Assembly (NCBI GenBank): GCA_003557125.1
Contig: PWPN01000187.1
Span: 1 to 8,235 of the forward strand
Source: Phycisphaerae bacterium
GTDB taxonomy: Bacteria > Planctomycetota > Phycisphaerae > UBA1845 > PWPN01
DNA: 8,235 bases
Direction: 5' to 3'
Positions 1 through 6,704 of the stretch are shown here, piece by piece. The position numbers were made by a program, and so were the translations under genes. The number at the start of each line of letters is the position of its first letter. Within the stretch, counting starts at the first letter, position 1. The notes below the pieces were generated by a model. The model was not told where the DNA came from. It worked only from the letters and a program-made list of their open reading frames with translations, and did no database searches.

Positions 1-59
1 ACGATGCTCTGGCGATTCAGACTGGAAAACAGCAGTGGTTGTCGGTTACACTCTGTCAT
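1..59 (-). CDS. Transposase, IS1380-type, N-terminal fragment cut by the window edge
   Basis: Read on the minus strand from the ATG at 57-59, this gives MTECNRQPLLFSSLNRQSI and then leaves the window. The start is well supported: AAGGAGG (68-74 on the plus strand as CCTCCTT) lies 8 bases upstream. A beginning of the form MTEC...LLFSSL.R is what I recall for IS1380-family transposases of environmental bacteria. These are DDE enzymes that cut and rejoin the ends of their own element. Only 19 residues are visible, so no catalytic residue can be checked, and the family call rests on recognition of this short N-terminus. The leader in front of it is clearly less GC-rich than the neighbouring ggt gene, which fits a mobile origin. 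Whether the gene is intact beyond the edge cannot be seen. Confidence 0.55.
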   Translation of the reverse strand, partial: MTECNRQPLLFSSLNRQSI

Positions 60-171
60 TGGAAGGGCCTCCTTGCCAAGTGTGTTGGATGCGTCTAAAC
101 ACCCAATATACAAAGCTTGAAGGCCTTTTCCATGCGCGAAATGCAATATCCTGATGAAATATGCGGGTTAG
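1..171 (-). mobile_element. Left-edge insertion sequence end (probable IS1380 family), leader plus transposase start
   Basis: The transposase start at 59 is preceded by about 110 bases of leader of roughly 50% GC, against the much richer DNA that begins around 172. On the minus strand the probable outer end reads CTAACCCGCATATTTCATC (about 153-171), which resembles terminal sequences I associate with this IS group. Only one end is in the window, so neither the matching inverted repeat nor the target duplication can be verified. The exact border is therefore an estimate. The element lies about 100 bases downstream of the ggt stop codon and does not interrupt that gene. Confidence 0.4.
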
Positions 172-267
172 CCTGCGCGGTTTCAATGCAGCGCGAACGG
201 GCGCCGGATCGAGTGGTCACGCGAAGTCCTTGAGGAACCCCCCTGGTGCCCGCACGGATCGCCCGGA

Positions 268-2028
268 TTAAAGGCCGCAACCGATCGCTCGACCGTCCCG
301 GCTGCGCGGGTCGGACACGCCCTGCCGCGTGCCGGTAGTCGGATCGATGCCGATGGCCTGGACATCGCCGAGCCGCGACGACGGCCGAGGCGCGAACGCA
401 TGCCCCATGGCGGCGAGTGCATCGCGAACGTCCTGCGGCAAACCTTGCCGTTCGTAGCGGACATGGTCGGGGAGCCATTGGTGATGGATGCGGGGTGCAG
501 CGACCGCCTCGTCGAGCGCCATCCCGTGATCGATCACATTGACGAGCACCTGGAGCACGGTATTGATGATCGTCGGGCCGCCGGGGCTCCCGAGAACGAG
601 CACGACCCGCCCGTCTTTTTCGACGATCGTCGGCGTCATCGATGAGAGAGGACGCTTGTGCGGCTCGATCGCGTTGGCCACCCCCTGGATGAGACCGAAC
701 ACGTTGGGCTCGCCGATTTTGCTCGTGAAGTCGTCCATCTCGTTGTTGAGCAGAATTCCCGTGCCCGGCACCGTGACGCCGCTGCCGAAGTTCGTATTGA
801 GCGTGTACGTGTTCGACACGGCGTTGCCGGCCGCATCGACGACGGAATAGTGCGTGGTCTCCGTGGACTCGGAGCGCGACAATCGGCCGGGCTGGATCAG
901 CTCGCTCGGCGTGGTGCGGCCCGGCTCGATCGCGCGCGCCCGGCGAAATGCGTAACGCTTATCCGTCAAATACTCGACCGGAACGTCCACGAAGTCGGGA
1001 TCGCCGAAATGGAACGCGCGGTCGGCGAAGGCCCGTTTCATGACCTCGATGAGAATGTGGTACTTTTCGGCGGAGGCAGCCTCCATTTCGTTGAGGTCGA
1101 ACAGTTCGAGCATGTTGAGCATCGCGATCAGCACGGCCCCGCCCGAGCTGGGCGGCGGCATCGTGAGAATCTCGTACCCGCGGTACGCGCCTCGCAACGG
1201 GACGCGCTCGATCGGCCGATAGTTCCGCAGATCCTCCAGCGTGATGAGCCCTCCGTTGGCCTGCATGTCGTCGGCGATGAGTCGGGCGGTTCGGCCTTCG
1301 TAGAACTCGCGCCAGCCGTCGCGCTGGAGGCGCGCGAGCGTGTCGGCCAACTCGCCCTGCCGGAAGCGTTCGCCCACGCGATAACCCTGCCCGTCTTTCA
1401 GGAAGATACGCTTGCTTTCGGGGAACCGTCCCAGCAGCTCGCGCCGGCTGTTCAGGTTGTCGATGAAGGCTTCGCTGAGCGCGAAACCGTCGGCCGCCAG
1501 TTGCCGGGCCGGCTCGATCACGTCCTCCCAGGCAAGCTGCCCGAAGCGCGCGTGCGCCATGGCCATGCCGGCCACCGTGCCCGGCACGCCGACCGCCCGA
1601 TAGCCCGCCGTCGAGGCCCCTGGCACGATCTCGCCCTGCTCGTCGAGGTACATGTCGCGTGTCGCGGCCCCCGGGGCGGTCTCGCGGTAGTCGATGGCAG
1701 TCGTCTGCCCGTCGGCCATGCGGACGATCATGAAACCGCCGCCGCCGAGATTGCCTGCGATCGGATAGGTGACAGCCTTGGCGAACGCGACCGCCACAGC
1801 CGCATCCACCGCATTGCCCCCCTGCTGCAGAATGCGACAGCCCGCTTCCGAAGCGAGCCCGCAGGCAGACGCCACGACACCGGACTCCTGCGAATCCGCA
1901 CGGCTGATCGATTGAGGCGTCGTTACCGATGCGTCGTCCGCAATGGCGTTCGTGAAGACACCTGCCCATGCAGCCAGTAGAACGACGAACCCGGTGCCGA
2001 CACGCATTGTTCGCGTAACGCGATTCAT
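268..2028 (-). CDS. ggt: Gamma-glutamyltransferase (glutathione hydrolase), periplasmic
   Basis: This N-terminal-nucleophile hydrolase transfers or hydrolyses the gamma-glutamyl group of glutathione and related peptides. The proenzyme cleaves itself into large and small subunits. The 586-residue protein has a Sec signal peptide (basic start, hydrophobic core about 11-25, likely cleavage after AIA at 28-30). Its numbering matches E. coli GGT: nucleophile Thr391 in TTHYSVVD, Arg115 in YRETAP, Asn411, Asp433, the PLSSM motif with Ser462-Ser463, and Gly483-Gly484 in GSPGG. A lid-loop segment equivalent to E. coli 438-449 is present, and the protein ends with the usual SDPR region, so it is complete. 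I chose the ATG at 2028 because GGAG lies 8 bases upstream and a signal peptide follows; the reading frame is open up to 2178, but that extension is arginine-rich repeat DNA. A TATATT at 2060-2065 could be a -10 box, without a good -35. No partner gene is adjacent. Confidence 0.95.
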   Translation of the reverse strand: MNRVTRTMRVGTGFVVLLAAWAGVFTNAIADDASVTTPQSISRADSQESGVVASACGLASEAGCRILQQGGNAVDAAVAVAFAKAVTYPIAGNLGGGGFMIVRMADGQTTAIDYRETAPGAATRDMYLDEQGEIVPGASTAGYRAVGVPGTVAGMAMAHARFGQLAWEDVIEPARQLAADGFALSEAFIDNLNSRRELLGRFPESKRIFLKDGQGYRVGERFRQGELADTLARLQRDGWREFYEGRTARLIADDMQANGGLITLEDLRNYRPIERVPLRGAYRGYEILTMPPPSSGGAVLIAMLNMLELFDLNEMEAASAEKYHILIEVMKRAFADRAFHFGDPDFVDVPVEYLTDKRYAFRRARAIEPGRTTPSELIQPGRLSRSESTETTHYSVVDAAGNAVSNTYTLNTNFGSGVTVPGTGILLNNEMDDFTSKIGEPNVFGLIQGVANAIEPHKRPLSSMTPTIVEKDGRVVLVLGSPGGPTIINTVLQVLVNVIDHGMALDEAVAAPRIHHQWLPDHVRYERQGLPQDVRDALAAMGHAFAPRPSSRLGDVQAIGIDPTTGTRQGVSDPRSRDGRAIGCGL

Positions 2029-2080
2029 AAGGCAATCTCCAAGTGAAGGCCGTCCCTGGAATATAGCCGAGCGGATATAG

Positions 2081-2133
2081 CGTCCGCCCCTCCGTCTTCG
2101 CTGCGCTACGCCGCGACTTCGCCGTGGCGGACG
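2081..2133. repeat. Imperfect palindrome between ggt and the repeat mosaic
   Basis: CGTCCGCC at 2081-2088 pairs perfectly with GGCGGACG at 2126-2133. The 37 bases between are very GC-rich and contain further short self-complementary pieces (around GCTGCGCTACGCCGCGAC). The structure lies about 53 to 105 bases upstream of the ggt start codon, so it would fall at or just upstream of the ggt promoter. It looks like a dispersed intergenic repeat, but only one copy is in this window. Confidence 0.5.
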
Positions 2134-2167
2134 TCCTCGAATAACGTTTGAAGCGTACTCATCCAAC

Positions 2168-2297
2168 CGGACAAGCACTGGCGGACAAGCCGCCAGTGGT
2201 ACCCGTCATCTCGTTCGGTCAGTAAGCATGGCCAACGGGCGAGACGCCCGTACCACCCTGTATCGGACGTCTTTCGGACAAGCACTGGCGGACAAGC
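2168..2297. repeat. Direct repeat of 23 bases, two copies (2168-2190 and 2275-2297)
   Basis: CGGACAAGCACTGGCGGACAAGC occurs identically at 2168-2190 and 2275-2297 (the unit is given once; it is 23 bases, with key core CACTGGCGG). In the first copy CACTGGCGG (2176-2184) forms a perfect 9-base-pair stem with CCGCCAGTG (2190-2198) around a 5-base loop. In the second copy the right arm is missing. Between the copies is another hairpin, ACGGGCG (2235-2241) with CGCCCGT (2245-2251) around a 3-base loop. These are features of mobile or dispersed palindromic elements rather than of a gene. Confidence 0.8.
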
Positions 2298-2304
2298 AAC
2301 GAGC

Positions 2305-2370
2305 CGCGGGCTTTAGCCCGCGCGGTCACTCTGATATCACACTGGCAAGGAGGCTTTAGCCCGCGCGGTC
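2305..2370. repeat. Direct repeat of 19 bases with hairpin, two copies (2309-2327 and 2352-2370)
   Basis: GGCTTTAGCCCGCGCGGTC is found identically at 2309-2327 and 2352-2370. In the first copy CGCGGGC (2305-2311) pairs with GCCCGCG (2316-2322) around TTTA. The second copy lacks the full left arm. A CACTGGC at 2340-2346 precedes the second copy just as the 23-base repeat precedes the first, so 2340-2370 looks like a shortened duplicate of 2276-2327. The cluster lies directly downstream of the DUF4838 gene and may shape the 3' end of its transcript. Confidence 0.75.
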
Positions 2371-2384
2371 CTCCGGATACACCC

Positions 2385-4211
2385 TCACGGCCGAGGCGGC
2401 ATCTTGAGCTTGTCAGCCAACTGCTCGACGCCCTCATGACTACCGACGAAAATTGACTCGGAAATGTGCGTGACGCCGATCTCCGTGGCCCAGCTCTTGA
2501 GCTCGTCGAAGACGACCCAGCGATCTTCCGGTAAAGGCCAATCCACCTGCTTTTGCTCAGCCTCGGCACGCATGTCGTCCCAACGAATAAGGAACGCGTA
2601 CCGCATCGGCATCTGCACGGCCCGCACGCGCGCGAGCAGGACAGGGTCGTCGCGAACCGCTTCCTCAGCCGCCTTCAGGTGTGCCCACCCCTCGCTGAGC
2701 GTCTCGATGTTCATGAACGCACGATCGGGCTCTTCGTAACAACCGAGGGGTTGGCCGTGCTGCTGCATGATCGAATGGATCGTCCGGATATACCGCAAAA
2801 CGTGCTCGCCGCCCGGACCGTAATAGCCCTGGCAGAAGGTCTTGATGAGTTCCCGGTCGTCCAGCGTTGGGTCCCAGAGCAGCTTGGCCAGCACCCACGC
2901 GCGCAGCTCCATCATCTCGGCGCCGGGCCCCTGGTAGGCGCCTTGTTCGAAGATGCCGACGACATTGTTTTCGACGAAAAACTGAACGTTCGGGCCGAGC
3001 ACCCACAGGTTCGGATGAACGAAGAGGTAGTGCCGGAAATTCGTGACGTAATCCCAGATGTAGAGGCGGTCGGCGATCTTGCCCCATCCGACGAGGTTCT
3101 CGGCAAACGTCGCGTTCCGCGCGTGGGTCTTCAATGGCAGATTGTAGGAAGCGTTCATCGTGCACAGCCAGACGATGACGTTATCGCGCGGCCGAGTGAT
3201 TTTCGGGGGTTTCTCCGAGTAGCGCGGCATGTACGCGAGCGTACTGACAGCCACATTGGGAAACTCCTCTTCGATCTCGGCTGCGACCGCGTTGACGAAC
3301 CGCAGGATCGAGCCGGCCGGGCTGCCTTCCTCCTCGTCGATCGCGCTGCATTCGGCACATCGGCAGTAATTCTCCCAGTCGTTCTGCGAGACCGACGTCT
3401 GACGCGCGTTGGGATGCTGCCGCAGCAGTTCCCGCAGATTTTTCACGAGTTCGGCGCGCATCGGCTCATTCGACAGGCAGAGTTGACCGCGGTCGGCGAT
3501 GCGCTGCCCGTCGATCTCGCTGAACCATTCGGGGTGGTCGGCGAAGTAGCGGTCCGGCGGGATGAGCGTGTAGAACGTATGAACGAACCCGACGATCTCG
3601 TAATGCCCGCCGCGACGTTCGTCATTCTTGGCAAATAACCCGTAGTTCTTGTTCCGCACGGACCAGTCCTGGTCGAACGCAGTCGTCCAGAACGACTCGC
3701 GGTACTCGAGCGGTGGGACATATCGGCAATCGATCTCCTGGAAGCTCAGGGTCGGGCGATTCGGGATGTCCGAGGCGCCCGGCGCCCACCAGCGGCAGCC
3801 GACATGATCTTCCAGGAACGTATAGACGGCATAGAGCGTGCCCCGCGGCCGACCCCCCGCCAGGATGAGATCGTCTCCGACCGTCCGGATGATCAATCCT
3901 TCCTCGCCGAGGTCGCTGACCGAAAAATCCGGCACGACGAGCCTCGCCGAAGGTTCGCCCACGAGGATGCGGTTCGGCCCATCGGGCAACCGGTCGGTGA
4001 TCGGGATCTCCGCACCGGTCACCTGCCCGAGGAACAATGCCAGTTCCTCGACGGCATGCCGTTCGGGCAGTGTGAGATCCTCGACCGCGACGATCGTCGC
4101 GCGGGGTTGCCCCTGCTCGGCGATGGTGATCGCATGCGCGGTACGACCGCAGATCAGAAACAGCCCGACGGCGATCACCAACGACGACAGGTACATGGTG
4201 CGAGACTTCAT
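2385..4211 (-). CDS. Exported DUF4838 domain protein with GH67N-like N-terminal domain (glycoside-hydrolase-like)
   Basis: A 608-residue secreted protein of the DUF4838 family, common in Planctomycetota and Bacteroidota; no specific substrate can be assigned. Residues 1-27 are a Sec signal peptide ending AHA. Residues about 28-160 form an alpha-glucuronidase/hexosaminidase-type N-terminal alpha/beta domain, seen in AVEELALFLGQVTGAEIPI, the RILVGE strand and GTLYAVYTFLEDHVGCRWW. From about 165 to 470 is the DUF4838 barrel-like core, with HTFYTLIPPDRYFADHPEWF, QLCLSNE, and SQNDWENYCRCAEC (Cys283, Cys285, Cys288). The remaining C-terminus is mainly helical. Glu and Asp residues in the core could be catalytic, but I cannot name the pair. 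The start has AAGGAG 10 bases upstream. The gene has its own likely promoter and is separated from its neighbours by 175 and 356 bases, so it is probably monocistronic. Confidence 0.85.
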   Translation of the reverse strand: MKSRTMYLSSLVIAVGLFLICGRTAHAITIAEQGQPRATIVAVEDLTLPERHAVEELALFLGQVTGAEIPITDRLPDGPNRILVGEPSARLVVPDFSVSDLGEEGLIIRTVGDDLILAGGRPRGTLYAVYTFLEDHVGCRWWAPGASDIPNRPTLSFQEIDCRYVPPLEYRESFWTTAFDQDWSVRNKNYGLFAKNDERRGGHYEIVGFVHTFYTLIPPDRYFADHPEWFSEIDGQRIADRGQLCLSNEPMRAELVKNLRELLRQHPNARQTSVSQNDWENYCRCAECSAIDEEEGSPAGSILRFVNAVAAEIEEEFPNVAVSTLAYMPRYSEKPPKITRPRDNVIVWLCTMNASYNLPLKTHARNATFAENLVGWGKIADRLYIWDYVTNFRHYLFVHPNLWVLGPNVQFFVENNVVGIFEQGAYQGPGAEMMELRAWVLAKLLWDPTLDDRELIKTFCQGYYGPGGEHVLRYIRTIHSIMQQHGQPLGCYEEPDRAFMNIETLSEGWAHLKAAEEAVRDDPVLLARVRAVQMPMRYAFLIRWDDMRAEAEQKQVDWPLPEDRWVVFDELKSWATEIGVTHISESIFVGSHEGVEQLADKLKMPPRP

Positions 4212-4294
4212 ACGGCAAGCACTCCTTGGAATGCGACGCTACGTTCCCCGCGCCGGCCGCATGCGCTCCGGGCAGGTTTTTTTCCGGCTGACGT

Positions 4295-4323
4295 ATCATA
4301 ACTGCTCAGGCTGCGAGGGTGAA
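4295..4323 (-). promoter_or_regulatory. Sigma-70-type promoter for the DUF4838 gene
   Basis: On the minus strand, TTCACC (4318-4323) is followed by exactly 17 bases and TATGAT (4295-4300). This is a good match to TTGACA-17-TATAAT. Transcription would begin near 4288, giving a 5' leader of about 77 bases before the start codon at 4211. That leader contains a run of seven A and ends with the AAGGAG ribosome binding site. It lies in the 175-base gap after the hydrolase gene, where a separate promoter is expected. Confidence 0.55.
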
Positions 4324-4386
4324 AGGAATGCATGACTCGGTGCAAAGCCGTGGTGCATGCAATGCGGGATTGACCTGTGAGCGGGT

Positions 4387-5397
4387 TTATTTCGATTCGA
4401 TCGTGTAGGCTTTTGGGGCGGCCTCGGTGTCGTCCAGGAGCAGAAAAGCATCCGGATCGTCTTGCAGCGTACCGCGGAACAGCGCGACGAGCAGCCCGGC
4501 CGTCAGGCGTCGCATCCCATCGGTATCCGGTCCGCCTGGGCAGAGCAGCCTCGCCAGATGTACCCCCGGCGCGTCGTCGTCCAGCATGTCGGCATGCCCC
4601 CCCTCGGGAACGACGGCGTGCCAGGCCGGCGGCGCGCTGGCCTCGTAGAATTGCACGTGATTTTCGCCCTCGGGCGCACAGAGGCCGCTCAGTTCCGCAC
4701 CGATGATCAGTGCCGGGACGCTGAAGTCAAAAGGCCCCGTGATGACGCGGTCCTGGCCGCCCAGGGGGCCGCCCGTGCTGTCCACCGGGTCCACGCCCGC
4801 GATGGCTTCGATGGCTTCCGGGCGGCTGGTCAATACGAGCCAGGCCACCTTGCCGCCGCGCGAGTGACCGACCAGTCCCAGACGCTCCGTGCAGGCGCGC
4901 AGTCCCGTGATCGTATCGAGATTTCCAGGCAACCACTCCATGATCCGCTCGGCTGTCTCGGCCTCTTCCGCGGCGGTGGGTTGGCCGAAAAGTGCCCGCA
5001 AACCCGGCTCGTACATCTGCGGAGCGACGACGATGAACCCATGGCTGGCGACGTGCTCGAGCAATTGCGTGTACTGGAAATTGCTCGACATGAATCCGTG
5101 TTGAAACTGGATGACCGGGTAGGAGCCCTCCGGTTCGGGCGCGAAAACGAGCATCGCGCGCGGAGCGTCCAGCTCGCACGCGGCGACCTGGACACGGCGG
5201 ACTGCCAAAGGCCCGGGTTCGTAGATGTCGCCCTGGCCAAGGTAGACGTCCGGACAGTCAGGAACGTCCGTCGGATTCGGTAAGGAATCGCATTCGGGGT
5301 CGGTTCGGGCGCACCCGGAGACCCAGGCCAACGTCAAGGCCATCAGAAAACTCAGGACGGTTGTTCGTGCCCGCGGCCAATCTGCGCGTCGCATCAT
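4387..5397 (-). CDS. Chlorophyllase-family alpha/beta hydrolase, predicted lipoprotein
   Basis: A 336-residue serine esterase of the chlorophyllase-like alpha/beta-hydrolase group. The N-terminus is a lipoprotein signal with lipobox VSGC, so Cys29 would be lipidated and the protein anchored to a membrane. The order of motifs closely follows plant chlorophyllases: QHGFMSSNFQYTQLLEHVASHGF (about 99-121, oxyanion region), GHSRGGK with nucleophile Ser179, GVDPVD with Asp203, APEGENHVQFY (241-251), and GGHADMLDDD with His268. The full catalytic triad is present. Chlorophyllases split phytol from chlorophyll; here the true substrate may be another ester. The ATG at 5397 has no Shine-Dalgarno, and a TAG stop in frame at 5407-5409 excludes an upstream start. 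TAGAAT lies 6 bases before the ATG. The gene starts 19 bases after the DUF1570 gene and is probably in its operon. Alternatives are a dienelactone-hydrolase or PET-hydrolase-like esterase, but the motifs around the Asp and His favour chlorophyllase. Confidence 0.82.
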   Translation of the reverse strand: MMRRADWPRARTTVLSFLMALTLAWVSGCARTDPECDSLPNPTDVPDCPDVYLGQGDIYEPGPLAVRRVQVAACELDAPRAMLVFAPEPEGSYPVIQFQHGFMSSNFQYTQLLEHVASHGFIVVAPQMYEPGLRALFGQPTAAEEAETAERIMEWLPGNLDTITGLRACTERLGLVGHSRGGKVAWLVLTSRPEAIEAIAGVDPVDSTGGPLGGQDRVITGPFDFSVPALIIGAELSGLCAPEGENHVQFYEASAPPAWHAVVPEGGHADMLDDDAPGVHLARLLCPGGPDTDGMRRLTAGLLVALFRGTLQDDPDAFLLLDDTEAAPKAYTIESK

Positions 5398-5403
5398 TGG
5401 TGT

Positions 5404-5409
5404 ATTCTA
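5404..5409 (-). promoter_or_regulatory. Possible -10 box for a leaderless transcript of the hydrolase gene
   Basis: TAGAAT on the minus strand ends 6 bases before the ATG at 5397, so transcription would begin at or next to the start codon. I see no convincing -35 at the usual distance. The site falls in the 19-base gap after the DUF1570 stop codon, and read-through from the upstream gene may make it unnecessary. Confidence 0.25.
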
Positions 5410-5416
5410 GGCAATC

Positions 5417-6634
5417 TCAATCGGCCGATCGTCTGTTTGCACCGAAGAGGTAAACCCCCCATCGCCGTACGAAGGCTTCGTCGATTTGGCCGAAAAATTG
5501 CTCGAATTTCTGCATGGCTGAGCGGTTGTTAACGTCCGGCTCCGGCCGATCCTCGCGCAACGACTCCATGTATCGGCCCAATGGCTCGGGTTGCGTGTCC
5601 GCGAGGAAAGCAGTCAGGGCCCAGGCAGTCGCATACGCTTCGGCTGCATAGTGTCCGCCCGGCTCGAAGATCCGCGGCTCGGTGAGCACTCGTTCGAGCG
5701 ATGGAACGCGCTGCTCGGCCATGGCCTGGACAAGCAGGTCGGGGCTCATTTCGACGGTATCATCGGGCCCGGCCAGCGCCCTGCGGAAATCGGCCATGCG
5801 CAGCGGATTGGGTGGGATGGGGGCGGCCTCCGTCTCGTTCGGCACGCTTTCCAGCAGGCAGGCGAGCCCCTCGACGATCCATCGATGGGCGTCCCAATCG
5901 TGCGGGTAAACGCCCATGTGATCGAGCACCTGGTGGGCGGTCTCGTGGGCGAGAACGGTCTGATTGATACGGGCCAGGTATGCGTCGAGCTGCCGGTCGA
6001 GGTATTCCAACTGGAGGCCGATGTCTCGAACGTATTGTTCTGCCTCGCGTTGGGACATGTGGAGTTCGCGCCCGTCGGGCAGCTCGATAGTCACGTGAGC
6101 GTCGGCGTCGGTGGTCTCGCCCAGGACGGCTGTGATGCGTCCGAGGTTATCCCGGCTCGTTCGGATATCGTCGGAAAGTCGTGAAATTTCCGGGTGGTTC
6201 TGGACGTTAAGGAAGGCCGATTTGCCTGTTTCCTGGACGTAGAGACCGTACGTACTCTCAGGGAGTGCGATGAATTCGCGAGCGAAGCGTACGTAATCTT
6301 CGCTTTTGTCGAAAAAAAGGACTTTCATGGCGTCGTCGGGCGTACGCACGCTCAATCCGAGTCTGCGGCAGAGCTCGGAAGCGGCCCGGAAGGTCTTTTC
6401 GAGCTCGGTCTTCAATTCGTCGACGAGCGGCGCAGGGGCGTCCGAGGCGATCAGGAAATGCTCTGTGCGGTAGACGTCCATCGGCTTGCCGGCAGAGTCC
6501 ATAAGCGCGGCTTCGGCGGTCGGGTCAGCCGGTCGCGTGGCGGGTTCGGCCGGTTCGGTCTGGCCGAACGCGAGCCCGCACGCGGTCACCGCAAGGGCGA
6601 CGCACAGAGGCCGGGTTGTCGGGTGAGTTCGCAT
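5417..6634 (-). CDS. Exported DUF1570 protein, HExxH zinc-peptidase-like
   Basis: A 405-residue exported protein of the DUF1570 family, which is frequent in planctomycetes and looks like a gluzincin metallopeptidase. Residues 1-24 are a signal sequence; VTAC (16-19) could be a lipobox, or cleavage may follow AFG near 24. The next part (52-145) has the family's alternating strands and helices, including YRTEHFLIASDAP and MKVLFFDKSEDYVRF. A largely helical section (about 150-225) leads to HETAH at 230-234, the zinc-binding and catalytic HExxH, followed by WIVEGLA with Glu255 as the likely third zinc ligand. The C-terminal 130 residues are helical and contain AEAYATAWALTAFL. The substrate is unknown, and peptidase activity of this family is inferred from the motif. 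There is no ribosome binding site; the ATG lies 8 bases after TATAAT, and an in-frame TAA inside that box rules out an earlier start. It is followed after 19 bases by the hydrolase gene. Confidence 0.85.
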   Translation of the reverse strand: MRTHPTTRPLCVALAVTACGLAFGQTEPAEPATRPADPTAEAALMDSAGKPMDVYRTEHFLIASDAPAPLVDELKTELEKTFRAASELCRRLGLSVRTPDDAMKVLFFDKSEDYVRFAREFIALPESTYGLYVQETGKSAFLNVQNHPEISRLSDDIRTSRDNLGRITAVLGETTDADAHVTIELPDGRELHMSQREAEQYVRDIGLQLEYLDRQLDAYLARINQTVLAHETAHQVLDHMGVYPHDWDAHRWIVEGLACLLESVPNETEAAPIPPNPLRMADFRRALAGPDDTVEMSPDLLVQAMAEQRVPSLERVLTEPRIFEPGGHYAAEAYATAWALTAFLADTQPEPLGRYMESLREDRPEPDVNNRSAMQKFEQFFGQIDEAFVRRWGVYLFGANRRSAD

Positions 6635-6642
6635 GCAACGGG

Positions 6643-6648
6643 ATTATA
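6643..6648 (-). promoter_or_regulatory. Perfect -10 box placed for a leaderless transcript of the DUF1570 gene
   Basis: TATAAT on the minus strand ends 8 bases upstream of the ATG at 6634, so the transcript would begin one or two bases before the start codon. The stretch between holds no Shine-Dalgarno. No good -35 is seen 16-18 bases upstream. The box overlaps an in-frame TAA (6644-6646), which fixes the start codon. Confidence 0.5.
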
Positions 6649-6704
6649 ACCCTGTCGGCCCATTGAAGATGCAGGCTGGGGCCGGGCGGGGTGCCTCGGC
6701 CCGA

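Larger units (their letters stand above)
2029..2384. other. Gene-free interval filled with palindromic repeats
   Basis: These 356 bases separate the ggt start from the stop of the DUF4838 gene. I find no convincing gene. The part nearest ggt must carry its promoter; TATATT on the minus strand at 2060-2065 is the best -10 candidate. The rest holds one long imperfect palindrome (2081-2133) and a cluster of short hairpins with repeated sequence (2168-2370). Reading through the repeats in one frame yields a GTGVSPV-like peptide, typical of spurious proteins predicted over such repeats. No hairpin is followed by a T-run on the minus strand, so none is a classical intrinsic terminator, though the DUF4838 transcript probably ends here. 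Confidence 0.7.

Noticed and set aside
172..267. Search for an intrinsic terminator downstream of ggt
   Set aside because: I found no strong stem followed by a T-run on the minus strand.
95..478. Minus-strand open frame spanning the ggt 3' end and the IS leader
   Set aside because: It overlaps the conserved end of ggt in another frame and its product resembles nothing; its tail is only the IS leader.
658..1980. Long plus-strand open frame (440 codons) opposite ggt
   Set aside because: It mirrors the ggt codons in a GC-rich genome, has no recognisable domain and an arginine- and histidine-rich composition. The minus-strand protein aligns residue by residue with known GGT.
2219..2569. Minus-strand open frame over the repeat mosaic
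   Set aside because: It consists of repeat-derived peptide (GTGVSPV-like) plus the out-of-frame end of the DUF4838 gene.
2553..3638. Plus-strand open frame opposite the DUF4838 gene
   Set aside because: It is a shadow of the opposite strand, without a domain or ribosome binding site.
4251..4284. GC-rich stretch followed by seven T on the plus strand, resembling a terminator
   Set aside because: No plus-strand gene ends here, and I could not pair a stable stem directly before the T-run. It lies in the leader of the minus-strand DUF4838 transcript.
4462..5283. Plus-strand open frame opposite the hydrolase gene
   Set aside because: It is a GC-driven shadow; the minus strand holds a protein with a complete catalytic triad.
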